A DNA stretch of 64,000 nucleotides from Algoriphagus aestuariicola (GCF_017254835.1 NZ_JAFKCW010000002.1:852592-916591), one strand, 5' to 3'; shown: positions 34,165-43,664, counted from the stretch's first letter. Numbers and translations: made by a program. The notes: generated by a model not told the origin, from the sequence alone.

Positions 34165-36882
34165 TTATTGGTACAACTGATTAAACAGCATCTTGAAAGT
34201 GCCGTGTGCTTGGGCTCGAAATGTAATTTCCGGTCCATAAGCATACAGTTTGCCTTTTCCTACTTGGGCTTCAAATGCTGTCACCCCATTTTTCAAATAC
34301 TGTTGACCCCATGCCCAGCCGCTCCTCAACGGAGGCTCCGTGCCAAACCAAGAAAGGGGCTTCACGCCTCTCAAAGCCGCATCAGGCGCCAATTTGAAAA
34401 CCGGGCTGTTGTTAAACAGCACATCGGCCTTCTCCGCCATCCCATAATTGGCAGGCAAAGAATTGTCAACATACATCTGCAGCACGCTGCCCGGTATGTA
34501 GTACTTATCCCCGGTCAGCGTCTTCTCCGCGCCGTTGGATATTTCCACCAATGCATTCGAAACAGGCAGATCCAGCTGGTACGCAAGGGAGGTAGCCGCT
34601 CCAACGGCAACAATCTCCCCACCGCTCTCCAGGAAAGCCTTTAACTGGGGAATCGATTGCTCCACGGATATTCTTCCCAGCATGTGGTGGTATTCAGACG
34701 GAATATCCTCCTTCTTAGGCTGACTTCCTCCACCGTATCCTCCGCTTCCACCAGGGATGCCCGGTCCAATAAACAGGATGATGTCGTATTTGTCCGCAAG
34801 ATTTCCAGCATCAATTTCCTGGGGAAAAATCAGGTTGAAATCAAAATGGAACTGCTCCATCATCCACCTAACCCAGCCGGATGGCATAGAACCCCCATAA
34901 TAATCGTACAAAGCAATGCGAGAAGGCTTGATCTCTCTGGCACCAGAAGGCATTCCCGACGCAGCGGCTACCTTTACGCCGTACTTGCTAGCCAATTCTT
35001 GTAGGGATTTTCGCCCGGATGAGGGAACATAAAACGATCCCGTCGGCAATCCTGCAGTTGGAGCCGTAGTGCGATAGACTTTCACTTTTGACTTCAAAAG
35101 ATCATTGACTGCGAGAAAGGTATCATTGGCTCTAGCATCAAGTAGAAATCCTGAGCTGGAAGGAACCGAGGTCGGCTCCGGAGAAAGCAGCTGTCCGTAA
35201 GCCACGCGCTCAAAAGGCCCTTCCAAGCCTTCCATAATCCTGTCAAAAGCCACTCCCATCTGGAAGGCCAAAGTCCATCCCGCCGCGTCGTAGGGACGAA
35301 TAGGCGGTCCTCCGGGATAGAGAAAATCGTTGGGGTGATCTTGAGGCTCAAACATGTCCAGCACATGGGGACGAAAAGCCTGCGCAGCCTTGACCACATA
35401 AGAACCCTTTGGATAGGATTTTCCATTTATGGAAAAGTCTGCAGTAGCTTTTTCTACCAATACTCCAGACTTGATCAGTGCATTGAGAAACTTGATCGCC
35501 GTTGAAAAATCCGCTTGGTCTGACGGCAGTACGTAGCCCCTTGGGTCTCGTCGAGACGGATCCTGGTAGACCGAATCGTAAAACTGCAGTGGCAAGCCCG
35601 CCCTAAATCCGAAGCTTGCCATCTCAGGATCATCAGCGTCTTTCTTCTTTTGAGAGGCGTTGAATTCCTCCTGTACCGCCTGGGCATATTTCGGGTACTT
35701 GGTCCAAGTGTCCTTATTGCCTCGGTCGATCGAGTTTTTACCCATCAGATAAAAATTGTATAGCAACTCATCCCCGTGCCTTACTGCATGGTTCAAAATA
35801 GCGTAGTTCAGCGAGACGGAGTAATCAATCGAACGTCTAAAAGGCCATGGCCCTGGAGTGACTGGATATGGCGTTCCGTTGTTTGGAATCAGTCGATCTG
35901 GAACCAGCGGAATGGAAAAAGGAGATGGGTCGCCTACGATCTCGGTCAAAATCCCGATCATATTGTGGTAGTAAGGAGTGGTTCTCAATCCCCCATTCCA
36001 CCAAGTGGAAAACACCGATCCATCCAAACGGGTGTAGCCTGGCTTATCTTCCACATGTAGGCGGTTGATCATCGCTGCACCCACCGCATCCAAGCTTGTG
36101 ATGATCAGGGGATCAAACACATGGTTGAACGGATCTCTGTATGGTGGACCAGCAACCACTGTCCCGGACGGGCCACTTTGGTGGTGGTTGTATACAATTT
36201 GGGGGAGCCACTCCACATATTGCTGAAGGGAAATATTCGTGGACTCCTTCATGTTGTTCATATAGAAGTCACGGTTGTTGTCATGTCCCACGTATTTCTG
36301 GTACAGTACGGGGATATTTTTGTTTCTCTTTGCCGGATCCTCGTTCCTCATGTACCAGTCGGACATGATTTCCATCCCATCTGGATTCACATGAACGAGG
36401 AGCAGGATCACTTCATCCAGAATCTTCAGCGTTTCTTCATCATTTCTAGAGGCAAGATTGTACAGGGTTTCTATCAACTGCTGGGCACCCACCACCTCGT
36501 TGGCATGAAGACCACCGTCAATCCACACGACCGGTTTGCCTTCCTTTGAGAGTGCTTTTGCGTCTTCTTCGCTAATCTCCGCACGACCCAGCTGTTGGGA
36601 AATTTCCTTGTATCGCTCCAGCTGCGCAAAATTCCCCGGAGCGGTGATGATCAGCATCGGTTGTTCCCTGCCAAACTCTGTCTGGCCAATGCTGGTGTAC
36701 TGTACGCGATCAGAAACAGCATCGACCTTTTTGAAATAAGCTTCCGTCTGGGAAAAATCAGCAAGCATGTACGGATCGCCGATATCGAAACCAAAGTGGG
36801 ATTTCGGAGTGGGGATGGATTGGGACTGCGCAAAAAAAGGCAAGAGCCCAATAAGCAGGATAAGGGTTAAAATTCTTTTCAT
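34165..36882 (-). CDS. M14 family zinc carboxypeptidase, exported
   Basis: A 905-residue protein with a signal peptide (MKRILTLILLIGLLPFFAQS). The peptidase_M14 domain is at about 40-400: zinc ligands in GGLHANEVVGAQ (His and Glu) and the distal LLLVHVNPDGME, with YNHHQSGPSGT beyond it. The C-terminal 400 residues, with a Gly-rich loop (GPGIPGGSGGYGGGSQP) and a glutamine-amidotransferase-like (GATase1_like) character around the ESGGEIVAVGAATSLAY segment, follow a long-form group common in Bacteroidetes. It probably trims peptides in the periplasm or at the cell surface; specificity is not readable. Confidence 0.9.
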   Translation of the reverse strand: MKRILTLILLIGLLPFFAQSQSIPTPKSHFGFDIGDPYMLADFSQTEAYFKKVDAVSDRVQYTSIGQTEFGREQPMLIITAPGNFAQLERYKEISQQLGRAEISEEDAKALSKEGKPVVWIDGGLHANEVVGAQQLIETLYNLASRNDEETLKILDEVILLLVHVNPDGMEIMSDWYMRNEDPAKRNKNIPVLYQKYVGHDNNRDFYMNNMKESTNISLQQYVEWLPQIVYNHHQSGPSGTVVAGPPYRDPFNHVFDPLIITSLDAVGAAMINRLHVEDKPGYTRLDGSVFSTWWNGGLRTTPYYHNMIGILTEIVGDPSPFSIPLVPDRLIPNNGTPYPVTPGPWPFRRSIDYSVSLNYAILNHAVRHGDELLYNFYLMGKNSIDRGNKDTWTKYPKYAQAVQEEFNASQKKKDADDPEMASFGFRAGLPLQFYDSVYQDPSRRDPRGYVLPSDQADFSTAIKFLNALIKSGVLVEKATADFSINGKSYPKGSYVVKAAQAFRPHVLDMFEPQDHPNDFLYPGGPPIRPYDAAGWTLAFQMGVAFDRIMEGLEGPFERVAYGQLLSPEPTSVPSSSGFLLDARANDTFLAVNDLLKSKVKVYRTTAPTAGLPTGSFYVPSSGRKSLQELASKYGVKVAAASGMPSGAREIKPSRIALYDYYGGSMPSGWVRWMMEQFHFDFNLIFPQEIDAGNLADKYDIILFIGPGIPGGSGGYGGGSQPKKEDIPSEYHHMLGRISVEQSIPQLKAFLESGGEIVAVGAATSLAYQLDLPVSNALVEISNGAEKTLTGDKYYIPGSVLQMYVDNSLPANYGMAEKADVLFNNSPVFKLAPDAALRGVKPLSWFGTEPPLRSGWAWGQQYLKNGVTAFEAQVGKGKLYAYGPEITFRAQAHGTFKMLFNQLYQ

Positions 36883-37096
36883 GAGGTCGGGGTTAGTACC
36901 AGTTCAGGTAAAAATAAACCAAGCATGAGGTAAACAAGCTATCGAAAAAGCCTTAAAGTCAAAAAAATTACAGGATCGGTCAGGGAAATAGAAAATCAGA
37001 AACCAAGGAACTCTGACAACGTCACCTTGAATATAAATTTACCGCGATATTATTTGGATGAAAAGTCCCGCAAGTAGCCCATCTGTCAAAAATCCT

Positions 37097-37104
37097 TACT
37101 TTTG
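37097..37104 (+). promoter_or_regulatory. -7 element upstream of prs
   Basis: TACTTTTG matches the -7 consensus and lies 43 bases before the chosen prs start; no convincing -33 TTTG at the right distance. It supports the start at 37148 over the in-frame ATG at 37058. Confidence 0.5.
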
Positions 37105-37147
37105 CCTTAGATTCCATTCCTTTCCAAGTCCTCCAAAACAATCCACC

Positions 37148-38074
37148 ATGTCTGAGGTAAAAATATTTGCAGGTACCAACAGCCTCCACCTAGCCGAAAA
37201 AATCGCCAAAAATTATGGCAAAAGACTCGGCGATCTGACCATGTCAAAATTCAGCGATGGAGAAATGTCTCCCAGTTTTGACGAGTCCATCAGAGGTTGT
37301 ACGGTATTTATCATCCAAAGCACCAATCCCCCAAGTGACAATATTTTGGAACTCTGCTTGATGATCGATGCGGCCAAACGCGCCAGCGCCTACAAAGTAT
37401 GCGCCGTCATCCCCTACTTCGGCTACGCACGTCAAGACCGTAAAGACCGTCCAAGGGTATCCATTGCCGCGAAGTTGATTGCCAATATGCTTACCTCTGC
37501 AGGCGCCGACAGAATCATGGCTTGTGACCTGCACGCTGGACAAATCCAGGGTTTTTTTGACATCCCTTTGGATCACTTGAATGGATCAGCTATCTTTGCA
37601 CCCTATTTGAACACCCTGAGACTAAAAGACATGATCTTCGCAGCTCCGGATGTGGGGGGTGTGGCTAGGGCAAGATCCTTTGCCAAGCACTTCGAAGTAG
37701 AAATGGTCGTCTGTGACAAGCACAGAAAAAGGGCCAACGAGATCGCATCCATGCAGGTGATAGGGGACGTAGAGGGGAAAGACGTGATTCTTGTGGATGA
37801 TTTGGTGGATACTGCGGGCACGCTTTGCAAAGCCGCCCAGATCATCATGGAAAAAGGAGCTAACTCAGTAAGAGCCATCGTCACGCACGGGGTACTTTCC
37901 GGAAAAGCCTACGAAAACATCGAAAACTCTGTCTTGGAGGAGCTGGTTATCACAGATACCATCACGCCCAAAATGCAGTCTTCAAAAATCAAAGTACTGA
38001 GCGTAGCGGAATTGTTTGCAAAAGCGATCCACGCCGTGACTGGTAACACCTCGATCAGTTCTTTGTTTATCTGA
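37148..38074 (+). CDS. prs: ribose-phosphate pyrophosphokinase
   Basis: A 308-residue PRPP synthetase (ribose 5-phosphate + ATP to PRPP, for nucleotides, His and Trp). MSEVKIFAGTNSLHLAEKIA begins the family core. YFGYARQDRKDRPR is the ATP/ribose loop, CDLHAGQIQGFF follows, and the PRPP-binding loop is VDDLVDTAGTLCKA. The 30 in-frame residues upstream of 37148 are Pro/Ser-rich and unlike the family. Followed by rplY after 25 bases. Confidence 0.96.
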   Translation: MSEVKIFAGTNSLHLAEKIAKNYGKRLGDLTMSKFSDGEMSPSFDESIRGCTVFIIQSTNPPSDNILELCLMIDAAKRASAYKVCAVIPYFGYARQDRKDRPRVSIAAKLIANMLTSAGADRIMACDLHAGQIQGFFDIPLDHLNGSAIFAPYLNTLRLKDMIFAAPDVGGVARARSFAKHFEVEMVVCDKHRKRANEIASMQVIGDVEGKDVILVDDLVDTAGTLCKAAQIIMEKGANSVRAIVTHGVLSGKAYENIENSVLEELVITDTITPKMQSSKIKVLSVAELFAKAIHAVTGNTSISSLFI

Positions 38075-38099
38075 GAACCAATTTTAAATACAAGTACAT

Positions 38100-38672
38100 A
38101 TGAAAACACTAGAGATTATAGGGTTTAAAAGAGCAAATCTCGACAGTGCCGCTTTGAACGAAATCAGAGATTCAGGCAATGTTCCCTGCGTGGTTTACGG
38201 ACCTGGTATTCCTGAGCAAGTTCACTTCTACTCTCCGGCTATCCTTTTCCGCGACTTGATTTACACTCCAGAAGTTCACTTGGTTGAACTTAACGTAGAG
38301 GGTACTATCATCAAGGCCGTATTGAAGGAAGCTCAATTCCACCCAGTAAGCGAGGCGCTGCTTCACGCAGATTTCATGGCTTACACTGAGGACAAGGCTA
38401 TCAAATTTGAGATACCTGTGAAGATCGAAGGTAGCTCTCCTGGTATCGCAAAAGGTGGTAAGCTGGAATTCAAAACCAGAAAACTGAAAGTAAAAGGTAT
38501 CGCAGGCAATCTTCCTGACTTTATTTCTGTAGACATTTCCAACCTTGACCTTGGTAAGTCTTTCAAAGTAGCCGAGCTGAAGCCAGAAGGATTCGAAATC
38601 CTTACTTCGCCAAATGTATCCGTGGTGACTATTGGTATTCCAAGAGCACTCAGAGGCAAAAAAGGAGAGTAA
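38100..38672 (+). CDS. rplY: 50S ribosomal protein L25/general stress protein Ctc
   Basis: A 190-residue two-domain bL25 (CTC/TL5 form). The N-terminal 5S-rRNA-binding domain is MKTLEIIGFKRANLDSAALN, then NVPCVVYGPG; the C-terminal domain is KFEIPVKIEGSSPGIAKGGK. Linked to prs and followed by pth, as in many bacteria. Confidence 0.95.
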   Translation: MKTLEIIGFKRANLDSAALNEIRDSGNVPCVVYGPGIPEQVHFYSPAILFRDLIYTPEVHLVELNVEGTIIKAVLKEAQFHPVSEALLHADFMAYTEDKAIKFEIPVKIEGSSPGIAKGGKLEFKTRKLKVKGIAGNLPDFISVDISNLDLGKSFKVAELKPEGFEILTSPNVSVVTIGIPRALRGKKGE

Positions 38673-38694
38673 ACCAATTCTTGCAGAAACCATT

Positions 38695-38726
38695 AATCCT
38701 GTCCCCAACCGGACAGGATTTTTTTA
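38695..38726 (+). terminator. intrinsic terminator after rplY
   Basis: AATCCTGTCC, loop CCAACC, GGACAGGATTTTTTT. It separates prs-rplY from pth, whose ATG is only about 30 bases later, so pth may rely on read-through or a promoter within this segment. Confidence 0.85.
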
Positions 38727-38753
38727 TTTTCGAAGTTCAGAAAATCTAAACCT

Positions 38754-39314
38754 ATGAAATACCTGATCGTGGGATTGGGCAATATCGGCCCTGAATACGA
38801 ACTTACCCGACACAACATCGGATTTCTGACCCTTGACAGACTAGCCGACAAGCAAAATGCTACCTGGAAAAGCGACCGCCTCGCCTTCAAGACCGAGATA
38901 AAATACAAGGGCCGTACCCTTCATCTCATCAAGCCCACGACCTACATGAATCTGAGCGGCAAGGCTGTAAACTACTGGATGAAAGAACTGAATATCCCCA
39001 AGGAAAACGTGCTGGTCATCGTGGACGAAGTCGCTATTCCTTTCGGAAAGCTTAGAATGAGGGGCAAAGGAAGTGCGGCTGGACACAATGGCCTGAAAAA
39101 TATTGAAGCCCTCACCGGAGGCCAGGACTACCCCAGGCTTCGGATGGGAATCGGCGACAATTTCCCCAAAGGAAGACAAGTCGACTATGTCTTGGGACGG
39201 TTTACCCAGCAAGAGTTCGACGAGCTCCCGATCATGATGGACAAGGCAATCGAAATGATACTTGGTTTTTGCACGATCGGGATCGCTCAGACGATGACCC
39301 AATTCAACGATTGA
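38754..39314 (+). CDS. pth: peptidyl-tRNA hydrolase
   Basis: A 186-residue Pth that releases peptides from peptidyl-tRNA so tRNA can be recycled. Asn10 and catalytic His20 are in GLGNIGPEYELTRHNIGF. KPTTYMNLSGKAV and the Asp-containing VIVDEVAIPFGKLRMR then GSAAGHNGLKNI are the remaining active-site motifs. Usual length. Confidence 0.95.
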   Translation: MKYLIVGLGNIGPEYELTRHNIGFLTLDRLADKQNATWKSDRLAFKTEIKYKGRTLHLIKPTTYMNLSGKAVNYWMKELNIPKENVLVIVDEVAIPFGKLRMRGKGSAAGHNGLKNIEALTGGQDYPRLRMGIGDNFPKGRQVDYVLGRFTQQEFDELPIMMDKAIEMILGFCTIGIAQTMTQFND

Positions 39315-39326
39315 TTGGAGGAGAGA

Positions 39327-39358
39327 TTTGGAAATACGCAATTCTCCAGCTTAATTTG
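39327..39358 (+). promoter_or_regulatory. promoter of the riboswitch-metZ transcript
   Basis: TTTG (39327-39330), 21-base spacer, TAATTTG (39352-39358). Transcription would begin just before the riboswitch P1 stem at 39377. Confidence 0.6.
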
Positions 39359-39376
39359 CAGCACTTCAGGAGACTG

Positions 39377-39478
39377 ATTTATAAAGAAGAGGCGAGAGAC
39401 TAGGCTCGATGACCCTCTGGCAACCATCCCCATGCAGGTGAAAGGTGCCAAATCCTACCCTTAGCGGGAACTATAAAT
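39377..39478 (+). promoter_or_regulatory. SAM-I (S-box) riboswitch
   Basis: The conserved core is read directly: GAGAGACTAGGCTCGATGA, then CTCTGGCAACC, then AGGTGAAAGGTGCCAAATCC, as in S-box leaders. P1 closes by ATTTATA (39377-39383) with TATAAAT (39472-39478). It sits about 100 bases upstream of metZ, so S-adenosylmethionine should turn down methionine synthesis. I see no clear GC hairpin plus T run between it and metZ, so control may be at translation. Confidence 0.92.
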
Positions 39479-39577
39479 TGGCGTATTCACTACTACCCCA
39501 CTTTCTGGTTCAAATTCTGCGTTTGGGAAAATTCTTTTTCAGCCCTGGCTTTATGTTGTATTCCAAACTTCCAAACC

Positions 39578-40744
39578 ATGAGTCACTTCGAAACCGACGC
39601 GATCCGAATCCAAAGCCGCTCTGACCAGCGAGAACATTCCTCCTCGATAATTTTAACTTCAAGCTTCACCTTTGGCTCGGCAGAGGAAGCCAGGGCAATG
39701 TTTGCAGAAGAGATTCCTGGCAACATCTATTCCCGATACGCCAATCCCAACTCCTCCGATCTCATCGAGAAAGTTTGCATTGCGGAAGGCACCGAGGACG
39801 GCATCGCCACCGCCTCCGGTATGGCGGCGATGTTTGCGTCAATAGCTTCCCTCCTTCAGCAAGGCGACCACATTTTGGCTTCCAGATCCCTTTTTGGCTC
39901 TACGCACCAGCTTCTCACCCGCGTATTTCCCAAGTGGGGAATCACTTCGTCTTATGGAGACATTTCCGACTATCAAAACTGGGACAAGCTGGTACAGCCC
40001 AATACCAAGATGCTGTTCATCGAGACACCGTCCAATCCGGGCTTGGAAATCATCGATCTAGAATGGGCCGGAAACTTCGCAAAAGCACACAACCTGATCC
40101 TGGTCGTAGATAATTGCTTTGCTACCCCCTATCTTCAGCAGCCTGCAAAATGGGGCGCACATATAGTGGCGCATAGCGCGACGAAATACATCGATGGCCA
40201 AGGAAGAGTCATTGGGGGCTTGATCTTGGGAAAAAAGGAACTGATCAAGGAAGTGCAGTTTTTCACCCGGCACACGGGCCCTTCCATCTCCCCATTTAAT
40301 GCTTGGATCTTGGCAAAAAGCATGGAGACACTTGCCATCAGAATGGATCGCCACTGCGAAAATGCGCTGAAAGTCGCCAATTATTTCGAAGGAAATCCGG
40401 AGCTGGAAACCGTGAAATATCCATTCCTAAAGTCCCATCCCCAGCATGACCTTGCCTTGAAACAAATGAAGGCTGGAGGGGGAATCATCACGCTGACCCT
40501 GAAGGGCGGTGGCACTCGCGCGCAGCGATTTATCGACCAGCTACAGATGGTCTCCATCACACCCAATCTGGGCGACAGTCGTAGCATCGTGACACACCCT
40601 GCCTCCACGACCCATAGCAAGCTGTCTCCAGAGGAGCGGGCACAAGTTGGAATCGTGGATGGACTAGTGAGGTTGTCTGTAGGGCTGGAGCACTGCGACG
40701 ATATCATCAAGGACGTGGAGCGGGCGATCGAAAAGTCAAAATAA
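39578..40744 (+). CDS. metZ: O-succinyl/acetylhomoserine sulfhydrylase family
   Basis: A 388-residue PLP enzyme of the Cys/Met metabolism family. YSRYANPNSSDLIEK holds the phosphate-binding Tyr/Arg, YIDGQGR follows the PLP lysine Lys203 (HSATKY), and SVGLEHCDDI is the C-terminal signature. It makes homocysteine from an activated homoserine and sulfide. The SAM riboswitch upstream supports a methionine-pathway role. Cystathionine gamma-synthase is the alternative; the VIGGLILG segment and length fit MetZ. Confidence 0.92.
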   Translation: MSHFETDAIRIQSRSDQREHSSSIILTSSFTFGSAEEARAMFAEEIPGNIYSRYANPNSSDLIEKVCIAEGTEDGIATASGMAAMFASIASLLQQGDHILASRSLFGSTHQLLTRVFPKWGITSSYGDISDYQNWDKLVQPNTKMLFIETPSNPGLEIIDLEWAGNFAKAHNLILVVDNCFATPYLQQPAKWGAHIVAHSATKYIDGQGRVIGGLILGKKELIKEVQFFTRHTGPSISPFNAWILAKSMETLAIRMDRHCENALKVANYFEGNPELETVKYPFLKSHPQHDLALKQMKAGGGIITLTLKGGGTRAQRFIDQLQMVSITPNLGDSRSIVTHPASTTHSKLSPEERAQVGIVDGLVRLSVGLEHCDDIIKDVERAIEKSK

Positions 40745-40768
40745 ACGATCACCATCTCGACAAAAGCA

Positions 40769-40799
40769 AAAAGGCTCCGAAAGTTCGGAGCCTTTTCGC
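40769..40799. terminator. bidirectional intrinsic terminator
   Basis: AAAAGGCTCCGA (40769-40780), loop AAGT, TCGGAGCCTTTT (40785-40796): a perfect 12-bp stem between convergent metZ and the CBS gene. Confidence 0.9.
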
Positions 40800-40804
40800 T
40801 TTTG

Positions 40805-41263
40805 TCACCAGGTGGTATGCCTGAGTTTCGGAAATGCGCGAATCACATCGCTCAGGCTGATTTGCCCAACGAGATGTCCGTCTTTTATCACCGGAAAACG
40901 TCTGAACTTGCTTTCTAGAAATTTCTGGGCGACATCAAAAAGAGACATGTCGGGGGATACGGATACGATCGCGGTACTCATATGCTCTTTTACTTTGGCC
41001 GGGAACCTGACCGTGTTGGTATATTTCCCCCTGATGATTTCCGCCAGGCAATCTGTTTGGGAAATAATTCCGACCAGAGCTCCGGATTCATCCAAGACCG
41101 GACCTCCAGAAATTTTGCGTTTGGTTAAAACTTCCAGCACTTGGTCTATTGAGTCATCAGGACTAAAAGTAGCAAGATTAGTACTCATCTGGTCTTTGAC
41201 CAAAATCTGCTGTACCGGGGCTTTCGGCTCCACCTCTCTGACCCCTTGAAAACTTTTTACCAT
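40805..41263 (-). CDS. CBS-domain protein
   Basis: A 152-residue protein made of two CBS domains (about 22-80 and 90-148): MSTNLATFSPDDSIDQVLEV, GPVLDESGALVGIISQTDCL, MSTAIVSVSPDMSLFDVAQK and FPVIKDGHLVGQISLSDV. Paired CBS domains bind adenosine nucleotides and usually regulate a partner; no effector domain is fused and no clear partner is adjacent. Likely cytoplasmic. Confidence 0.9.
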   Translation of the reverse strand: MVKSFQGVREVEPKAPVQQILVKDQMSTNLATFSPDDSIDQVLEVLTKRKISGGPVLDESGALVGIISQTDCLAEIIRGKYTNTVRFPAKVKEHMSTAIVSVSPDMSLFDVAQKFLESKFRRFPVIKDGHLVGQISLSDVIRAFPKLRHTTW

Positions 41264-41381
41264 AGCTTATTATTTAAGGAAGAATAATAAGATACTGATT
41301 TCTAGAGACAAGAGAAATAATAGAACGAGAATTAAATCCAATACAAGGATTTATTCCGGCCAAACCCGAATCGTCAGTTGA

Positions 41382-42920
41382 TTATTTGAGCAGGTTTCTA
41401 AGTACAGCAAACGGAGTCCAATGGGAAGTCGCTGGTCTGTACAGTTCATCAAAGGCAAACGTGCCAACCACCAAGTCTACATCGCCATCCAAATCCAGGT
41501 CTCCTTTTGAGATCGTCAGCCAGTGCAAATCTGGTGTGTATTCCATTACAAAGGGGTCAAAATCTCCCTTGGAGCTCTGTCTGAAATAAACCAAGTTCTG
41601 CTTTGGCCTCTGCGTTTTGTCTGGAAAAAATGAAATCGCAACTAAATCCTGCCTACCATCCTGATCGAAATCCCCTACTTCCAGAGCACTGGCACCATGC
41701 ATGGGATAGAACCAACTCTCCTCAAATTCCCCCGATCCGTCGTTCTCAAAGATTCTGACACCGTGGTAATTCTTCAGGATTTGCGAAAGATCGGCATTGT
41801 CGCCATTGACTAGAATGAGATCAGGATGTCCGTCGCCAGTCATATCCTCATATCGAAAATCACTGGATCCAAATGCCGGCTGAAAAGTCAGAAGGCTCTC
41901 CTCCCGGAATTTACCTGAGCCTTGATTTTCGAATAGCACAATGGCTTCCTTAGCCTGGGTCATCAAGGCTAACATATCCAAGTCTCCATCCCCATCAAAA
42001 TCAACGGCGATTGTACGTCTGGCCCCCGGATCTTTCTTTAAAATCAACTCTTTGAACCCAACAGAATCGGACAAATAGAGACTCAGCTTTCCGAGATGGT
42101 TGCCAAAGTGACTGATCGCGTGATCCTCCCTTCCATCCCCGTTCCAGTCGGCAAACTCCACATGCACTGGCCGCATCAACTTTTCTTCGATCGGGCGGAT
42201 CACCCAATTATCGCCGGAGTGGGAATAATTTGCCAAAACTCCCAAGGAGTCATTGGCAGGATCCATCAATCCGATAGAGAGTAGATCAAAGGTCCCGTTA
42301 GTGTTCCACCTCAATTCCACCGGCGCAACCGGAGTCGGGATCGAATCAAGCTGCGCAAATCCGTTTTTCGAATCCAGGACAAAAAGAGAACGAAAACGAT
42401 GTCCAAGCCACAGTTGACCAGACTCCGAATGTACCTTCAGCATCGTAGTTAGGCTGGACCGCACAATTGGGAATTGGGGCACTTCAAGATCAAATCCCGG
42501 AATACCCAATTTGGGGCTTTGCTTATCGGCTTGCACAATGGGCTTTTCCGGCGCGTTTTCAAGGTAATAGGTCAAAAGTTTCTCCCACTTCTCTCGGGTG
42601 ATCATCGGAGTTTTGGAATAGATACCTTCAGGAATTCCCTCGTCCTCGGGCAGTGCAGTTCCAAAATCCTCCGGGAGATACAAGCCCATGCGCTTTCTCA
42701 TATCCGGCAATACCTTGCTTTCCCAAGTCACCTTGTCCAAAACCTCAGGCTCTGGTTTCACATGGCATGCCGCACAATAGCCATTTGCCAACTGCTCGCC
42801 AGAGAGGTCCAAGTCGGAATTTGCCAGTTGCTGGAGACTCGGAGACGGCTGTTTCCGCTCGGCGATCTGCCCGCAACTCCACAGCGTCAATCCCAAAAGA
42901 CAAACTAGATATCGCCGCAT
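41382..42920 (-). CDS. lipoprotein with c-type haem motif and FG-GAP/VCBS propeller
   Basis: A 512-residue lipoprotein (lipobox Cys16). A single c-type haem motif CAACH occurs at 49-53 in a short cytochrome-like domain (about 40-125, with several Met candidates for the distal ligand). It is followed by FG-GAP/VCBS calcium-loop repeats of a beta propeller, such as DWNGDGREDHAISHFG, DFDGDGDLDMLALM, DMTGDGHPDLILVN, DFDQDGRQDLVAIS and DLDLDGDVDLVVGT. It lies 6 bases downstream of cutC in an operon begun by the glycosylasparaginase. A surface or periplasmic redox-linked binding protein is inferred. Confidence 0.88.
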   Translation of the reverse strand: MRRYLVCLLGLTLWSCGQIAERKQPSPSLQQLANSDLDLSGEQLANGYCAACHVKPEPEVLDKVTWESKVLPDMRKRMGLYLPEDFGTALPEDEGIPEGIYSKTPMITREKWEKLLTYYLENAPEKPIVQADKQSPKLGIPGFDLEVPQFPIVRSSLTTMLKVHSESGQLWLGHRFRSLFVLDSKNGFAQLDSIPTPVAPVELRWNTNGTFDLLSIGLMDPANDSLGVLANYSHSGDNWVIRPIEEKLMRPVHVEFADWNGDGREDHAISHFGNHLGKLSLYLSDSVGFKELILKKDPGARRTIAVDFDGDGDLDMLALMTQAKEAIVLFENQGSGKFREESLLTFQPAFGSSDFRYEDMTGDGHPDLILVNGDNADLSQILKNYHGVRIFENDGSGEFEESWFYPMHGASALEVGDFDQDGRQDLVAISFFPDKTQRPKQNLVYFRQSSKGDFDPFVMEYTPDLHWLTISKGDLDLDGDVDLVVGTFAFDELYRPATSHWTPFAVLRNLLK

Positions 42921-42926
42921 CGTTCC

Positions 42927-43664
42927 TTACAACACTTCTTTGAACTCCCTCACCTGATTCGGATCTACACCAAAATGCATCGTATAATCCAAGGGCATGG
43001 AAGAAAATGAAAGTCCAGAGTTGACAAACTCATTAGGCGAGGGCTTGGCAAGTTTGCAGGATGCATGAACTTCCTTCAAATAACCACTTTTCTTCAGGAT
43101 TGGGATGTGCTCAGCTTTAGTTCCGCCTCCAGGCATGATGATAATGCGACCGCCGGCTTTTTCGAGCAGACGCTGAATCATCGGCAAACCTTCGCTTAGG
43201 GAGTTTTTTCCTCCCGAAGTCAGGATCCGCTGAAACCCCAAATCCACGATCTTTTCCAGTGAATCATCCAGATCTGACGAAGCATCGAAGGCTCTGTGAA
43301 ACGTGCAAGGCTTATCCCCCACTGCCCTCAGCATCATCTTGCAGGCCGTTTCATCGACCTTTCCCTTTTGGTCCAAGATCCCAAAAACAAAACCGTCCGC
43401 GCCTAACTCCTTCAGCAATTGGATGTCTTGCTTCATCACGATGAGTTCCTTCTGCGAATAGACAAAGTCCCCTCCACGGGGTCGGATCATCACAAATACC
43501 GGAATATCTACTTCACTTTTCAAAAAGCGCAGCATTCCCGCACTAGGAGTTTCGCCTCCCTCTGGGAAGTTTGCGCATAGTTCCAATCGGTCTATTCCAA
43601 ACTGCGCCGCTTCGAGCGCTCCCTGTAGGCCAAAAACCGGGGCTTCAAGTAAGACTTTTGTCAT
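42927..43664 (-). CDS. cutC: CutC family protein
   Basis: A 245-residue TIM-barrel protein of the CutC family (historically 'copper homeostasis', role disputed). Motifs are RLELCANFPEGGETPS, FVMIRPRGGDFVYS, TFHRAFDA, QRILTSGGKNS, IMPGGGTKAEH and EVHASCK. The start at 43664 overlaps the upstream gene's stop by 4 bases (ATGA). The longer in-frame reading from 43907 runs through the asparaginase gene and is rejected. Confidence 0.92.
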   Translation of the reverse strand: MTKVLLEAPVFGLQGALEAAQFGIDRLELCANFPEGGETPSAGMLRFLKSEVDIPVFVMIRPRGGDFVYSQKELIVMKQDIQLLKELGADGFVFGILDQKGKVDETACKMMLRAVGDKPCTFHRAFDASSDLDDSLEKIVDLGFQRILTSGGKNSLSEGLPMIQRLLEKAGGRIIIMPGGGTKAEHIPILKKSGYLKEVHASCKLAKPSPNEFVNSGLSFSSMPLDYTMHFGVDPNQVREFKEVL

